From positions 1,837,001 to 1,901,000 of the forward strand of contig NZ_CP033932.1 of NCBI RefSeq assembly GCF_003815975.1: a stretch of DNA of 64,000 nucleotides. The letters are read 5' to 3'. A program made the translations under genes and the position numbers. Shown piece by piece: positions 1 to 8,371 of this stretch. Source of the DNA: Chryseobacterium bernardetii. Its GTDB lineage: Bacteria > Bacteroidota > Bacteroidia > Flavobacteriales > Weeksellaceae. Positions within the stretch are counted from its first letter, which is position 1. Every line of letters starts with the position of its first letter. The notes under the pieces were generated by a model, which saw nothing but the letters and a program-made list of their open reading frames with translations, did not search any database and was not told where the DNA came from.

Positions 1-734
1 TCATCGGGATTCATTTCTTCAATCCGGCTCCGTTGATGCCTTTAGTGGAAGTCATTCCCTCTTTATTAACAGAAAAAACATTGCCTGAAAAAATATACAA
101 CCTCATGAAAGACTGGGGAAAAACTCCTGTTATTGCTAAAGATATTCCCGGATTTATCGTCAACAGAATAGCCCGTCCATACTATGGTGAGGCCTTAAGA
201 ATTGTTGAGGAGAACATTGCAACACCGGAACAGGTAGATGAAGCAATGAAAACCCTAGGAAACTTTAAAATGGGACCTTTTGAATTAATGGATCTTATTG
301 GAGTGGATGTTAACTTTGCCGTAACAACAACGGTTTATAAAGATTATTTCTATGATCCTAAATATAAACCGTCTTTACTTCAACAGAGAATGTCTGAAGC
401 TAAACTTCATGGCAGAAAAACAGGAAAAGGCTTTTATGATTACAGTGAAGGAGTTGTAAAACCGGAAGCACAGAAAGATGATGCGCTTTATCAACAGATA
501 TTTTTAAGAATCATTTCAATGCTCATCAATGAAGCTGTGGAAGCTAAAAGATTAGGCGTTGCCAATGATGAAGATATTGAACTGGCCATGCAGAAAGGAG
601 TAAATTATCCAAAAGGATTATTAGCTTGGGGGAAGGAAATCGGATACTCCAAAATCTCTGAAACCCTACATAACCTTTACAATGAATATCAGGAAGAAAG
701 GTACAGACAAAGTCCTTTACTTCGTAAACTATAA
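1..734 (+). CDS. paaH: 3-hydroxyacyl-CoA dehydrogenase, 3' part (PaaH-like)
   Basis: The reading frame is already open at base 3, and the first residues read GIHFFNPAPLMPLVEV, the conserved end of the NAD-binding domain of 3-hydroxyacyl-CoA dehydrogenases. The gene therefore starts left of the window and about 244 residues are visible. What remains is the hinge (PGFIVNRIARPYYGEALR) and the C-terminal dimerisation domain, followed by a second partial 3HCDH_C-like segment (SMLINEAVEAKRLGVA). Family knowledge: PaaH oxidises 3-hydroxyadipyl-CoA to 3-oxoadipyl-CoA with NAD+, in the cytoplasm. The following paaI, thiolase and paaZ genes favour this role over general beta-oxidation or 3-hydroxybutyryl-CoA metabolism. 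The Rossmann nucleotide-binding motif is not in the window. Confidence 0.88.
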   Translation, partial: IGIHFFNPAPLMPLVEVIPSLLTEKTLPEKIYNLMKDWGKTPVIAKDIPGFIVNRIARPYYGEALRIVEENIATPEQVDEAMKTLGNFKMGPFELMDLIGVDVNFAVTTTVYKDYFYDPKYKPSLLQQRMSEAKLHGRKTGKGFYDYSEGVVKPEAQKDDALYQQIFLRIISMLINEAVEAKRLGVANDEDIELAMQKGVNYPKGLLAWGKEIGYSKISETLHNLYNEYQEERYRQSPLLRKL

Positions 735-735
735 T

Positions 736-831
736 AAATGTAACAACGTATCGGTTTACCAATATAACAATGCTGAATTTATCAACGTATTTATTGGGAC
801 TCTGCCAGGTTGTTATATTGCTACATTAAAA
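736..831. repeat. Palindromic intergenic repeat, copy A (paa region)
   Basis: The gap between the dehydrogenase gene and the 105-aa gene opens with AATGTAACAACGTATCGG and TTTACCAATATAACAA and closes with TTGTTATATTGCTACATT. The reverse complement of the closing arm (AATGTAGCAATATAACAA) matches the two ends of the opening arm, so the stretch can fold as an imperfect hairpin. The same words recur in the gaps at 1572-2040, 3255-3370 and 4862-4960. I read these as members of one dispersed intergenic repeat family. Function is unknown; mRNA stabilisation, processing or attenuation within the operon are all possible. Confidence 0.6.
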
Positions 832-1149
832 ATGAATATAGAAGAATTCAGAGCTGAATTGGAAACAAGGCTTATTATTGAAAAACAGTATTTAACCCAA
901 AGAGCTTCTTCCATGGAAAGTCAGGAAAGACTGGAATTATTGGGAGAGTTTAATGAAAAATACAGAGTATTGATTAATAGATTAGCCAATGAAAATGGGA
1001 TTGATTTAAATGCAGTTTATGAAGAAGAAGAAAACAGTTCTGTCAATTCCGATACCCATCTTTCATATGAACAGGTGATTTTTGGTAAAACCATGAGCAT
1101 TTACGATAGATTATCTGATGAATTATATGAAGAAATAACAAACGAATAG
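832..1149 (+). CDS. Small hypothetical protein inside the paa gene set (105 aa)
   Basis: I chose ATG at 832 because the upstream in-frame extension runs through the intergenic repeat. The 105-residue product starts MNIEEFRAELETRLII, is highly charged, mostly predicted helical and ends in an acidic tail (YEEITNE). It has no signal peptide, membrane segment or cysteine. It lies just upstream of paaI with a 5-bp gap, so it is probably co-transcribed with the phenylacetate genes. I do not recognise a family. Its position suggests a small accessory or regulatory protein of the pathway, but nothing in the sequence shows a reaction. Confidence 0.7.
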   Translation: MNIEEFRAELETRLIIEKQYLTQRASSMESQERLELLGEFNEKYRVLINRLANENGIDLNAVYEEEENSSVNSDTHLSYEQVIFGKTMSIYDRLSDELYEEITNE

Positions 1150-1154
1150 TAGAA

Positions 1155-1568
1155 ATGAACCCAAGACAAGTTGCAGATTATATGTTCAATCAGGATAATT
1201 TTTCCCAATGGATGAATATTAAAATGATTGAAGTAAAAGAAAATTACTGTTTAATAGAAATGCCCATCAAGAAAGATATGATTAACGGGCTTAAAACAGT
1301 TCATGGAGGTGTTACTTTTGCCTTTGCAGATTCCGCGTTAGCTTTTTCTTCCAACAACACGGGGGATGCAGCAGTAGCACTGAACTGTATTATCAATTTT
1401 ACCAAAGCAGGAAAAGAAGGTGATATCTTCAGAGCAGAAAGTATTTTAGTGAATGATACCAGAAAAACAGCTGTTTATGATATTAAAATCACCAATCAGA
1501 ATAATGAGCTGATTGCAAAATTTGTGGGAACAGTCTACAAAATAGGGAAAAAAGTAACTGAACTATAA
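1155..1568 (+). CDS. paaI: Hydroxyphenylacetyl-CoA thioesterase PaaI
   Basis: A 137-residue hotdog-fold protein of typical PaaI length. The family signature HGGVTFAFADSALAFSSN contains the glycine-rich turn at the start of the central helix and the conserved Asp that activates the hydrolytic water. Known role: PaaI hydrolyses hydroxyphenylacetyl-CoA and related thioesters, rescuing CoA from dead-end intermediates of aerobic phenylacetate catabolism. The start at 1155 follows the 105-aa gene by 5 bp. The protein is cytosolic and normally a tetramer. Neighbours (3HCDH upstream, thiolase downstream) agree with this assignment. A generic hotdog thioesterase is the only real alternative. Confidence 0.88.
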   Translation: MNPRQVADYMFNQDNFSQWMNIKMIEVKENYCLIEMPIKKDMINGLKTVHGGVTFAFADSALAFSSNNTGDAAVALNCIINFTKAGKEGDIFRAESILVNDTRKTAVYDIKITNQNNELIAKFVGTVYKIGKKVTEL

Positions 1569-1571
1569 GTT

Positions 1572-1612
1572 CAATGTAACAATATAGCAGTATACCAATG
1601 TAACAATAATGA
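1572..1612. repeat. Palindromic repeat, copy B left arm
   Basis: CAATGTAACAATATAGCAG followed by a second CAATGTAACAATA. It is the left partner of an inverted pair whose right partner lies at 1993-2040; together they bracket a broken four-helix-bundle gene. It belongs to the same family as the repeats at 736-831, 3255-3370 and 4862-4960. Confidence 0.55.
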
Positions 1613-1634
1613 AATAAATTAATTTCCGACACAA

Positions 1635-1882
1635 ATGATAAATTTCGAGAATAATTCATTAATTGAGAAAACTGTTCAATTTTCTTTAGATATAACTGAA
1701 TTTTGTGAATTATTAGAGGAAAAAGAAAATTCGTTATAGCAAAACAACTATTACGTTCCGAAACAAGCATAGGAGCAAATGCTTTTGAAGCAAAAAAAAA
1801 CCACAGCGAGAACGATTTTGTAAATAGAATTAAAATTGCAGCTAAAGAACTGGAAAACCAAATATTAGCTATATCTGTGTAA
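1635..1882 (+). pseudogene. Frameshifted four-helix-bundle (S23-like) protein remnant
   Basis: Two overlapping fragments in different frames read through as one protein. Frame one (1635-1739) gives MINFENNSLIEKTVQFSLDI and ends ELLEEKENSL-stop. Frame two, from about 1733 to 1882, continues VIAKQLLRSETSIGANAFEA and then KKNHSENDFVNRIKIAAKEL. The motif QLLRSxTSIGANxxEA is the hallmark of the four-helix-bundle / S23 ribosomal-intervening-sequence family (about 115-120 aa). A single-base shift near 1733 separates the halves, and the C-terminal WL-rich helix is missing, so the gene is probably dead. It sits alone between paaI and the thiolase, flanked by an inverted repeat pair. Confidence 0.75.
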
Positions 1883-1992
1883 ACATTCTAAAAACATATC
1901 CTTTTGAGGAAAAATTAGAAATTAAGATTACAGAGATTGGAAAGATTATATATATAAAATATCAAGTACAAGTTTAAATAAAAATCAATCAA

Positions 1993-2040
1993 TCTAGTAT
2001 TGTTACACTGTTACATTGCTAAATTGTTATATTAAAAAAT
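1993..2040. repeat. Palindromic repeat, copy B right arm
   Basis: Contains GTATTGTTACACTGTTACAT and CTAAATTGTTATATT. The reverse complement (AATATAACAATTTAG, ATGTAACAGTGTAACAATAC) matches the left arm at 1572-1612 in word order and content. It lies directly before the thiolase start. Confidence 0.55.
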
Positions 2041-2043
2041 ATT

Positions 2044-3249
2044 ATGAACAACGTATACATCATAGACTATGTCAGAACTCCCATTTCAAAGTTACAGGGA
2101 GGATTATCAGAAGTAAGGGCAGACGATCTTGCAGCTATTGTTATTAAAGAAGTAGTAGCAAGAAATCCTCACGTTCCTGTAGAAGAAATTGAAGACGTTA
2201 TTTTCGGATGTGCCAATCAGGCGGGTGAAGATAACAGAAATGTTGCAAGAATGGGACTTTTATTGGCTGGGCTTCCTTATAAAATAGGAGGTGAGACGGT
2301 AAACAGGCTTTGTGCTTCAGGTATGTCTGCTGTAGCCAATGCTTTCCGTTCCATTGCAGCTGGTGAGGGCGAAATCTATATTGCAGGCGGAGTAGAGCAT
2401 ATGACGCGTTCTCCTTATGTAATGTCTAAACCCAGTGCAGCGTTCGGGAGAGACAGCCAGATGTATGATACCACTTTCGGATGGAGGTTCATCAATCCGA
2501 AAATGAAAGAAATGTACGGTGTTGACGGAATGGGTGAAACTGCAGAAAATCTTGCAGATATGCATCAGATCAGCAGAGAAGATCAGGACAAATTTGCCCT
2601 TTGGTCTCAGCAAAAAGCTACTAAAGCTCAGGAAAGCGGAAGACTGGCAGAAGAAATTGTGAAAGTTGAAATTCCACAGAGAAAAGGAGACCCGATCGTT
2701 TTTGAAAAAGATGAGTTTATTAAACCCGCTTCTTCTATGGAAGGATTAGCAAAGCTTCGTCCGGCTTTCAGAAAAGAAGGAACGGTAACAGCCGGAAATG
2801 CTTCAGGAATGAATGATGGGGCAGCAGCTTTAATCTTAGCCAGTGAAGAAGCTGTAAAAAAATATGGGTTAAAGCCGAAAGCTAAAATTTTAGGATCTTC
2901 CGTAGCGGGAGTTGAGCCAAGAATCATGGGAATTGGACCTGTAGAAGCAACTCAAAAACTATTAAAGAGATTAAACCTGTCTCTTGATGATATGGATATC
3001 ATAGAATTAAACGAAGCGTTTGCTGCACAGGCTTTAGCGGTAACAAGAAGTTTAGGTTTACAGGATGATGATGCAAGAATAAATCCAAACGGCGGTGCCA
3101 TTGCCATTGGCCATCCGCTGGGAGTTTCAGGAGCAAGAATCATTGGTTCTGCAGCTATGGAACTTCAGAAGCAGGATAAAAAATATGCATTGTGTACCCT
3201 TTGTATCGGTGTCGGGCAAGGATATGCAATGATCATCGAAAAAGTATAA
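2044..3249 (+). CDS. pcaF: 3-oxoadipyl-CoA thiolase (acetyl-CoA acyltransferase)
   Basis: A 401-residue thiolase of full normal length. The nucleophilic cysteine is C90 in NRLCASGMSA. The C-terminal catalytic pair is H357 in GGAIAIGHPLGVSGARI and C387 in CTLCIGVGQG. Thiolases of this class split 3-oxoadipyl-CoA to succinyl-CoA and acetyl-CoA, the last step of phenylacetate and beta-ketoadipate catabolism. The surrounding paaI, 3HCDH and paaZ genes support this substrate. Sequence alone cannot exclude a general acetyl-CoA acetyltransferase. The ATG at 2044 follows a repeat arm and lacks a visible Shine-Dalgarno site, as is usual in this phylum. Confidence 0.88.
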   Translation: MNNVYIIDYVRTPISKLQGGLSEVRADDLAAIVIKEVVARNPHVPVEEIEDVIFGCANQAGEDNRNVARMGLLLAGLPYKIGGETVNRLCASGMSAVANAFRSIAAGEGEIYIAGGVEHMTRSPYVMSKPSAAFGRDSQMYDTTFGWRFINPKMKEMYGVDGMGETAENLADMHQISREDQDKFALWSQQKATKAQESGRLAEEIVKVEIPQRKGDPIVFEKDEFIKPASSMEGLAKLRPAFRKEGTVTAGNASGMNDGAAALILASEEAVKKYGLKPKAKILGSSVAGVEPRIMGIGPVEATQKLLKRLNLSLDDMDIIELNEAFAAQALAVTRSLGLQDDDARINPNGGAIAIGHPLGVSGARIIGSAAMELQKQDKKYALCTLCIGVGQGYAMIIEKV

Positions 3250-3254
3250 CTTTT

Positions 3255-3370
3255 TCAATAATGTAACAATATAATAATGTATCAGTGTAACAATTAATGC
3301 ATTTGTCATGTTGAGGTTGTCGAAGCATCTCATTGGTAAACTGTTAGATTGATACATTGTTAAATTAAAT
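3255..3370. repeat. Palindromic repeat, copy C, with Bacteroidota-type GTCATGTTGAG element
   Basis: Starts with AATAATGTAACAATATAATA and ends with GATTGATACATTGTTAAAT, which pair as inverted arms. The centre holds GTCATGTTGAGGTTGTCGAA and GCATCTCA, a sequence type frequent in intergenic DNA of Bacteroidota. Bases 3327-3370 are identical to 4917-4960 (44 nt, running from ATCTCATTGG to TTAAATTAAAT). Confidence 0.65.
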
Positions 3371-3386
3371 TTTTAATAAAAATTTT

Positions 3387-3980
3387 ATGAACATCTACTC
3401 ATATCACGGAATCCGTCCCATTATAAAACCTTCTGCTTATATCCATCCGCAGGCAGTGATTATCGGGAATGTGGAAATAGGTGAAGAAGTCTATATCGGT
3501 CCTAATGCAGTTATCCGTGGCGACTGGGGAAAAATTATCATTAAAGACGGAGCCAATGTCCAGGAGAATTGTACGCTTCATGTTTTCCCGAATATAGAAA
3601 CCATTTTAGAAGAATCAGCACATATTGGGCATGGAGCGATTATTCATTCCGGGCATATCGGAAAGAACTGCTTGATTGGTATGAATTCCGTGGTAATGGA
3701 CAAAGCTTATATCGGTGACGAAAGTATAGTTGGAGCATTAGCTTTTGTTCCTGCTAATTTCAGATGTGAGCCGAGAAAACTTATTGTAGGAAGTCCTGCA
3801 AAAATTATCCGTGATGTTTCTGATGAAATGATTCATTGGAAAACCGAAGGAACAAAACTTTATCAGGAATTGGCAAGAGAAGGCAAAGAAGCTATCCTGC
3901 CTTGTGAGCCTTTTACAGAATATGTTCAGCAGACTCCTACAAAAATTGTTGATTACAGTATCTGGGACGATATAAAGTAA
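3387..3980 (+). CDS. paaY: Hexapeptide-repeat (gamma-carbonic-anhydrase-like) protein PaaY
   Basis: A 197-residue left-handed beta-helix protein. Imperfect hexapeptide repeats run from AVIIGNVEIGEEVYIGPNAV to SIVGALAFVPAN, followed by a C-terminal helix. Candidate metal-binding histidines are H66 (TLHV) and the pair in HIGHGAIIHSG, as in gamma-class carbonic anhydrase homologues. PaaY is a thioesterase in some organisms, acting on ring-hydroxylated CoA esters in the phenylacetate pathway, and it is genetically linked to paa operons. The placement between the thiolase and paaZ supports PaaY. The general YrdA/CaiE-type hexapeptide protein is the alternative. Confidence 0.75.
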   Translation: MNIYSYHGIRPIIKPSAYIHPQAVIIGNVEIGEEVYIGPNAVIRGDWGKIIIKDGANVQENCTLHVFPNIETILEESAHIGHGAIIHSGHIGKNCLIGMNSVVMDKAYIGDESIVGALAFVPANFRCEPRKLIVGSPAKIIRDVSDEMIHWKTEGTKLYQELAREGKEAILPCEPFTEYVQQTPTKIVDYSIWDDIK

Positions 3981-4020
3981 TAGTATACAAGAGAACCCGT
4001 TAGGTTTAATACAATTAAAT

Positions 4021-4848
4021 ATGATTAAAAAAATTGCACTAGTTTGCAGCATGATGTTGGCGATGAACAGTGTGTTGTCAGCACAAGCTGTTACGATAAA
4101 ACCGCTTACAATAGGAGAAGTGAGGACAATGAAGTCTAAAATACTCAATGAAGAAAGAACATTGAATATCTATCTTCCTCAAAATTTTGATAAAGCAAAA
4201 GCATACCCAATTATTTATCTCCTGGATGGAAGTATGAATGAAGATTTTATTCACGTTACAGGATTGGTGCAGTTCTTTAATCAGATGTATTCTATGCCGG
4301 AAACCATTGTGGTAGGAATTGCCAATATAGACAGGAAAAGAGATTTTACTTTTCATACAGATTTGAAGGATCTGCAGAAAGATTATCCTACAACAGGACA
4401 TTCTGATAAGTTCATCACCTTTTTTGAAAAAGAGTTGAAACCCTATGTTGAAACCCAGTTTAAAACAACAGAAAAGTATCTGTTCGGGCAGTCACTTGGC
4501 GGACTTGTAGCCACAGAGATTTTATTGAAGAAACCGGAAATGTTCAACAATTATTTTATCATCAGTCCAAGTTTATGGTGGGATGACGAAAGCCTTTTAA
4601 AACAGGCTCCTCAATTACTTTCAAAATCTTCAGATACTAAGAAGTTTGTTTATGTTTCTGTAGGAAAAGGAGAACATCCTGTGATGATAAAAGATGCAGA
4701 AAATTTTTATGATGTTTTGAAAAAAGCAGGGAAGAAAAACTGGACAGTAGAGTATAAAATGATGGAAACAGACAATCATGCAACCATTCTTCACAGAAGT
4801 TTATACGAAGGACTGGTAAAGCTGTTTCCGTATCAGGAACCGAAATAA
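4021..4848 (+). CDS. Secreted alpha/beta-hydrolase esterase (IroE/Fes-like)
   Basis: A 275-residue protein with an N-terminal signal peptide (MIKKIALVCSMMLAMNSVLS, cleavage near AQA). It has the esterase D / COG2819 fold: a strand motif PIIYLLDGS, the nucleophile elbow FGQSLGG and a C-terminal histidine in DNHATILH. Members of this family hydrolyse ester bonds, including those of siderophores and small acyl esters. The signal peptide places it in the periplasm or outside, so it is unlikely to work on CoA esters although it lies inside the paa gene set. It starts 40 bp after paaY and is probably co-transcribed. The substrate is unknown. Confidence 0.8.
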   Translation: MIKKIALVCSMMLAMNSVLSAQAVTIKPLTIGEVRTMKSKILNEERTLNIYLPQNFDKAKAYPIIYLLDGSMNEDFIHVTGLVQFFNQMYSMPETIVVGIANIDRKRDFTFHTDLKDLQKDYPTTGHSDKFITFFEKELKPYVETQFKTTEKYLFGQSLGGLVATEILLKKPEMFNNYFIISPSLWWDDESLLKQAPQLLSKSSDTKKFVYVSVGKGEHPVMIKDAENFYDVLKKAGKKNWTVEYKMMETDNHATILHRSLYEGLVKLFPYQEPK

Positions 4849-4861
4849 ATTTAAAATATTA

Positions 4862-4960
4862 AAAGATACCAATGTAAAAATATAGCAGGCATCTGTCATT
4901 CTGAGCAAAGCGAGGAATCTCATTGGTAAACTGTTAGATTGATACATTGTTAAATTAAAT
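4862..4960. repeat. Palindromic repeat, copy D, with GTCATTCTGAG element
   Basis: Opens with GATACCAATGTAAAAATATAGC and contains GTCATTCTGAGCAAAGCGAG, a widespread Bacteroidota intergenic sequence type. It closes with the 44-nt block shared exactly with copy C. It lies directly before the paaZ start codon at 4966, so the transcript would carry this structure in its leader. Confidence 0.65.
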
Positions 4961-4965
4961 TCTAT

Positions 4966-7461
4966 ATGGAAAAACTAAAAAACTATATCTACGGACAATG
5001 GGTAGAAGGAACAGGAGCCGGAATTCCTCTATACAATGCTGTAACAGGAGAGCAGGTTGCTATTTCCGATACTGAAGGCCTTAATTTTGAACAGGCCCTT
5101 GATTACGGCAGAACTGTAGGGTACAAAAACCTTTCTTCAATGACGTTTTACGACCGTGGAGAAATGTTGAAAAAAGTAGCGCTTTACCTCTTAGAAAGAA
5201 AGAAAAAATATTACGAATTATCATATAAAACAGGAGCAACCCATGTTGATTCCTGGGTAGATATTGAAGGAGGTTTCGGAACTTTCTTTACCTATTCAGG
5301 ATTAGCGAAGAGAATGCTTCCAAACACTCCGTTTTGGGTAGATGGTGATACTCAGAAGATTTCTGCTAATGGAACCCATCTGGGAACTCATATTTTGACA
5401 CCGAGTGAAGGCGTTTCTGTACAGATCAATGCTTATAATTTCCCGGTTTGGGGGATGTTGGAAAAGTTATCCACATCATTGTTAGCAGGAGTACCATCTA
5501 TTGTGAAACCATCACCTTTTGGTTCCTATCTTACCAATGTAGTATTTCAGGATATGATTGAAAGTGGAGTACTTCCTGAAGGAGCAGTACAATTAGTTTG
5601 TGGGGAACCCGGAAATATACTGGATTATGTTCAGGACGGAGACTCTGTACTGTTTACAGGTTCAGCTGCTACAGGGCGAAAACTGAAATCACTTCCATCC
5701 ATTGCAGGAAATGCTGTTCGTTTCAATATGGAAGCAGATTCCCTGAACTGCTCAATTCTTGGGTTGGAAGCAAAACCCGGAACTCCCGAATTTGATTTAT
5801 TTATCAAAGAAGTCCGTAATGAAATGACCACAAAAGCAGGTCAGAAATGTACAGCGATCAGAAGAATTATTGTTCCTGAGCATTTAATAGGAGATGTTCA
5901 GAATGCTTTATCCAAAGCTTTAGACCAAACGAAGATCGGAAACCCGTTAAGCAGAGAAACAAGAATGGGATCTTTGGTAGGAAGACAGCAATATGATGAA
6001 GTTTTAAGAAAAGTAAATATCTTAAAATCCGAAACAGAACTTATTTATGACGGTAAACATGAGTTGGTAGATGCCAGCTATGAAAACGGAGCCTTTATGA
6101 GTCCTAAGTTATTTTTGAATGATAAACCTTTCGAGAAGAATATCTCTCACGATGTAGAAGCTTTCGGGCCTGTATCTACATTAATGCCATATAAAGATGC
6201 TGAAGAAGCAGCAGCTCTGGCAAAAAGAGGAAAGGGAAGCTTAGTAGGATCTATTGTTTCTCATGATGAAAACTTCATTGCAGAAACCTCTTGGAAAATG
6301 GCTTCTCAACACGGTAGAATCTTTGTTCTGAACAGAGATAATGCTAAAGAAAGCACGGGGCACGGTTCACCACTTCCAACATTAATGCACGGTGGCCCGG
6401 GTAGAGCAGGAGGAGGTGAGGAAATGGGCGGTTTAAGCGGCCTTCATTTCTTCCTGCAGAAAACCGCCATTCAGGGATCTCCTGATGTATTGAAAGCTAT
6501 TACTAAAATTTATCAGCAAGGTGCTGAGAAAAAATTCTCAGATAAGCATCCTTTCCAGAAATATTTTGAAGAAGTTGAAGTTGGGGACTCTCTGGAAACA
6601 GCAGGAAGAACTGTTACTGAAGCAGATATTGTCAACTTTTCAAACGTTTCATGGGATCACTTCTATGCCCATACCGATGCCACAAGTTTAACGGGAACTA
6701 TTTTCGATAAAACAGTTGCTCACGGATACTTTATTCTTTCAGCAGCAGCAGGATTATTCGTTTCCGGTAAAAAAGGTCCTGTTATCGCAAATTATGGACT
6801 GGAAGAGTGCAGTTTCTTCAAGCCTGTATACGCCGGAGACACCATTACGGTTTATCTGACAGCGAAAGAAAAGATCAACAGAGGCGTAAAAGGAAGAAAT
6901 ATTCCTTCAGGAGTAGTGAAATGGCTGGTTGAAGTAGTTAATCAAAGAGATGAAGTAGTTTGTGTAGCTACAATTTTAACATTGGTGGCAAAACAGTCTC
7001 CTTTTATTGATCTGAATGTGAAGAACGTTCAAAAAATAGTAAGCGGATTAACGGAAAGCACACCTGCTGCCTGGGGCAAAATGTCTTCACAGCAAATGAT
7101 TGAACACTTAGAGCGGGCAGTGTTGGTAAGTATAGGAGAACCAGAAGCAGAAAAATGCTTTACCCCTGAAGAACATCTTGAAAAATGGCAGGATTCTCTT
7201 TATAACCATAGAGCCATGCCAAAAGATTTTACAGCGCCTTTCTTACCGCAGGATGGCTCCCTTCCGGAACTTACCCATAAGAATCTGGAAGCTGCAAAAC
7301 AGTCTTTCATTGATAATCTGAAAAGGTTTGTGGTGTACTACAAAGAAAATCCGCAGGCAGAGCATATGAACTTTGTATTTGGAAAACTCAATAAAGAGAT
7401 GTGGGAACTGATGCATAAGAAACATTTTACTCATCATTTCGAACAATTTGGATTAATTTAA
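4966..7461 (+). CDS. paaZ: Bifunctional PaaZ (aldehyde dehydrogenase + enoyl-CoA hydratase) with extra C-terminal DUF1569-like domain
   Basis: An 831-residue protein, about 150 residues longer than the E. coli protein (681 aa). Residues 1 to about 520 are an aldehyde dehydrogenase with catalytic C295 in [12 protein letters not shown] and a Glu in [10 protein letters not shown]. Residues 530-680 are a MaoC-type (R)-hydratase with D564 and H569 in WDHFYAHTD, the spacing of the E. coli catalytic pair. PaaZ opens the oxepin-CoA ring by hydrolysis and then oxidises the aldehyde to 3-oxo-5,6-dehydrosuberyl-CoA. Residues from about 695 ([15 protein letters not shown]) to the end ([14 protein letters not shown]) look like a DUF1569/DinB-type helical domain, absent from the classical enzyme. 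Confidence 0.92.
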   Translation: MEKLKNYIYGQWVEGTGAGIPLYNAVTGEQVAISDTEGLNFEQALDYGRTVGYKNLSSMTFYDRGEMLKKVALYLLERKKKYYELSYKTGATHVDSWVDIEGGFGTFFTYSGLAKRMLPNTPFWVDGDTQKISANGTHLGTHILTPSEGVSVQINAYNFPVWGMLEKLSTSLLAGVPSIVKPSPFGSYLTNVVFQDMIESGVLPEGAVQLVCGEPGNILDYVQDGDSVLFTGSAATGRKLKSLPSIAGNAVRFNMEADSLNCSILGLEAKPGTPEFDLFIKEVRNEMTTKAGQKCTAIRRIIVPEHLIGDVQNALSKALDQTKIGNPLSRETRMGSLVGRQQYDEVLRKVNILKSETELIYDGKHELVDASYENGAFMSPKLFLNDKPFEKNISHDVEAFGPVSTLMPYKDAEEAAALAKRGKGSLVGSIVSHDENFIAETSWKMASQHGRIFVLNRDNAKESTGHGSPLPTLMHGGPGRAGGGEEMGGLSGLHFFLQKTAIQGSPDVLKAITKIYQQGAEKKFSDKHPFQKYFEEVEVGDSLETAGRTVTEADIVNFSNVSWDHFYAHTDATSLTGTIFDKTVAHGYFILSAAAGLFVSGKKGPVIANYGLEECSFFKPVYAGDTITVYLTAKEKINRGVKGRNIPSGVVKWLVEVVNQRDEVVCVATILTLVAKQSPFIDLNVKNVQKIVSGLTESTPAAWGKMSSQQMIEHLERAVLVSIGEPEAEKCFTPEEHLEKWQDSLYNHRAMPKDFTAPFLPQDGSLPELTHKNLEAAKQSFIDNLKRFVVYYKENPQAEHMNFVFGKLNKEMWELMHKKHFTHHFEQFGLI

Positions 7462-7476
7462 TTGAAATAGATTTAT

Positions 7477-7514
7477 AGCCCCCATCCGGTAATTTACAGG
7501 ATGGGGGCTTTTAA
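7477..7514 (+). terminator. Rho-independent terminator after paaZ
   Basis: Perfect 11-bp stem AGCCCCCATCC / GGATGGGGGCT with an 11-nt loop, followed by TTTTAATTT. It closes the phenylacetate gene set. Confidence 0.9.
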
Positions 7515-7583
7515 TTTATCCATACAGATTTTGAAAATCAGTAAATGAATAGTATCTTTAGCTTCACTCATAAAATAAAAGCA

Positions 7584-8363
7584 ATGAACGAAAGCTGGAT
7601 GCAAAAATGGGAAGAGATAAAGGATAAACTTGTATCTCCTGTAGATATTGAAACCTATTTTATCTCAGACGAAATTATGGAGCAGAAGATGGAAACTATG
7701 GAAATTGGTAATGTTTCCCTGCCATCAGGAAAAGTAATTGTAAGAGACCCTCTCGTATATCTGAATCAGAAAGAACAGCCTTTCTTTGTTGAGGTGCCCA
7801 GGGGAGATTTTCCGGTAACTGTTGCTGTAGTAAAGCTGGAAGATTGGGGAGACCGTTATGCAGCCGTAAAAGTTGAGTTTACTAAAGAAAAGCCTGTTCT
7901 TTATAGAGAAGCATTAATAGGCATTGAAAATATCGAAGATGTTAATGATGACGCTTTTTTTGGGTTTAATGTAGATGCCGGTTTAGCCTGTATTACAGAT
8001 CCTGAAGTTGTTCCTTATGTGGAAAAATTTATTGAAGAACTTGATGTAGCGAATATTTATGATGATTATTTTGCGGAACTATTTGCAAAGAGCTATAAAG
8101 AAAATCCTAAGAACCAACGAGACCTGGGAGACTGGATCAATTGGAAAGTTCCGAATACAGAGTATCAGATCCCCATATTCGCAAGCGGAGTAGGAGATGG
8201 GGTATATCCCGTTTACTTTGCCTATGACGGACAAGGGCAATTATGTGGATTATATATTCATTTTATTGATATAGAATTAGAACTATCAGAGTATGATGAA
8301 GAGAACGATGATGAAGAGGATGAAACATCAGGGCAACAGGATAATTTCGTTTTTCTGAAATAA
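7584..8363 (+). CDS. DUF4241-like protein
   Basis: The product is 259 residues from ATG at 7584 (MNESWMQKWEEI). An in-frame ATG at 7545 would add 13 residues, but I prefer the later one. There is no signal peptide or membrane segment. The second half contains IFASGVGDGVYPVYFAYDG and then LCGLYIHFIDIE, a pattern I associate with DUF4241 proteins, and the tail is very acidic (EENDDEEDE). The molecular function of this family is not established. It follows the paaZ terminator by about 70 bp and lies 8 bp before the DNA glycosylase gene, so the two are probably co-transcribed. Confidence 0.65.
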   Translation: MNESWMQKWEEIKDKLVSPVDIETYFISDEIMEQKMETMEIGNVSLPSGKVIVRDPLVYLNQKEQPFFVEVPRGDFPVTVAVVKLEDWGDRYAAVKVEFTKEKPVLYREALIGIENIEDVNDDAFFGFNVDAGLACITDPEVVPYVEKFIEELDVANIYDDYFAELFAKSYKENPKNQRDLGDWINWKVPNTEYQIPIFASGVGDGVYPVYFAYDGQGQLCGLYIHFIDIELELSEYDEENDDEEDETSGQQDNFVFLK

Positions 8364-8371
8364 TTTTGCCT

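Noticed and set aside
682..831. In-frame N-terminal extension of the 105-aa paa-region protein
   Set aside because: It overlaps the dehydrogenase gene and reads through the intergenic repeat; ATG at 832 gives a better protein.
5598..5795. Frame overlapping paaZ in another register
   Set aside because: It lies wholly inside a well-supported gene and has no motif.
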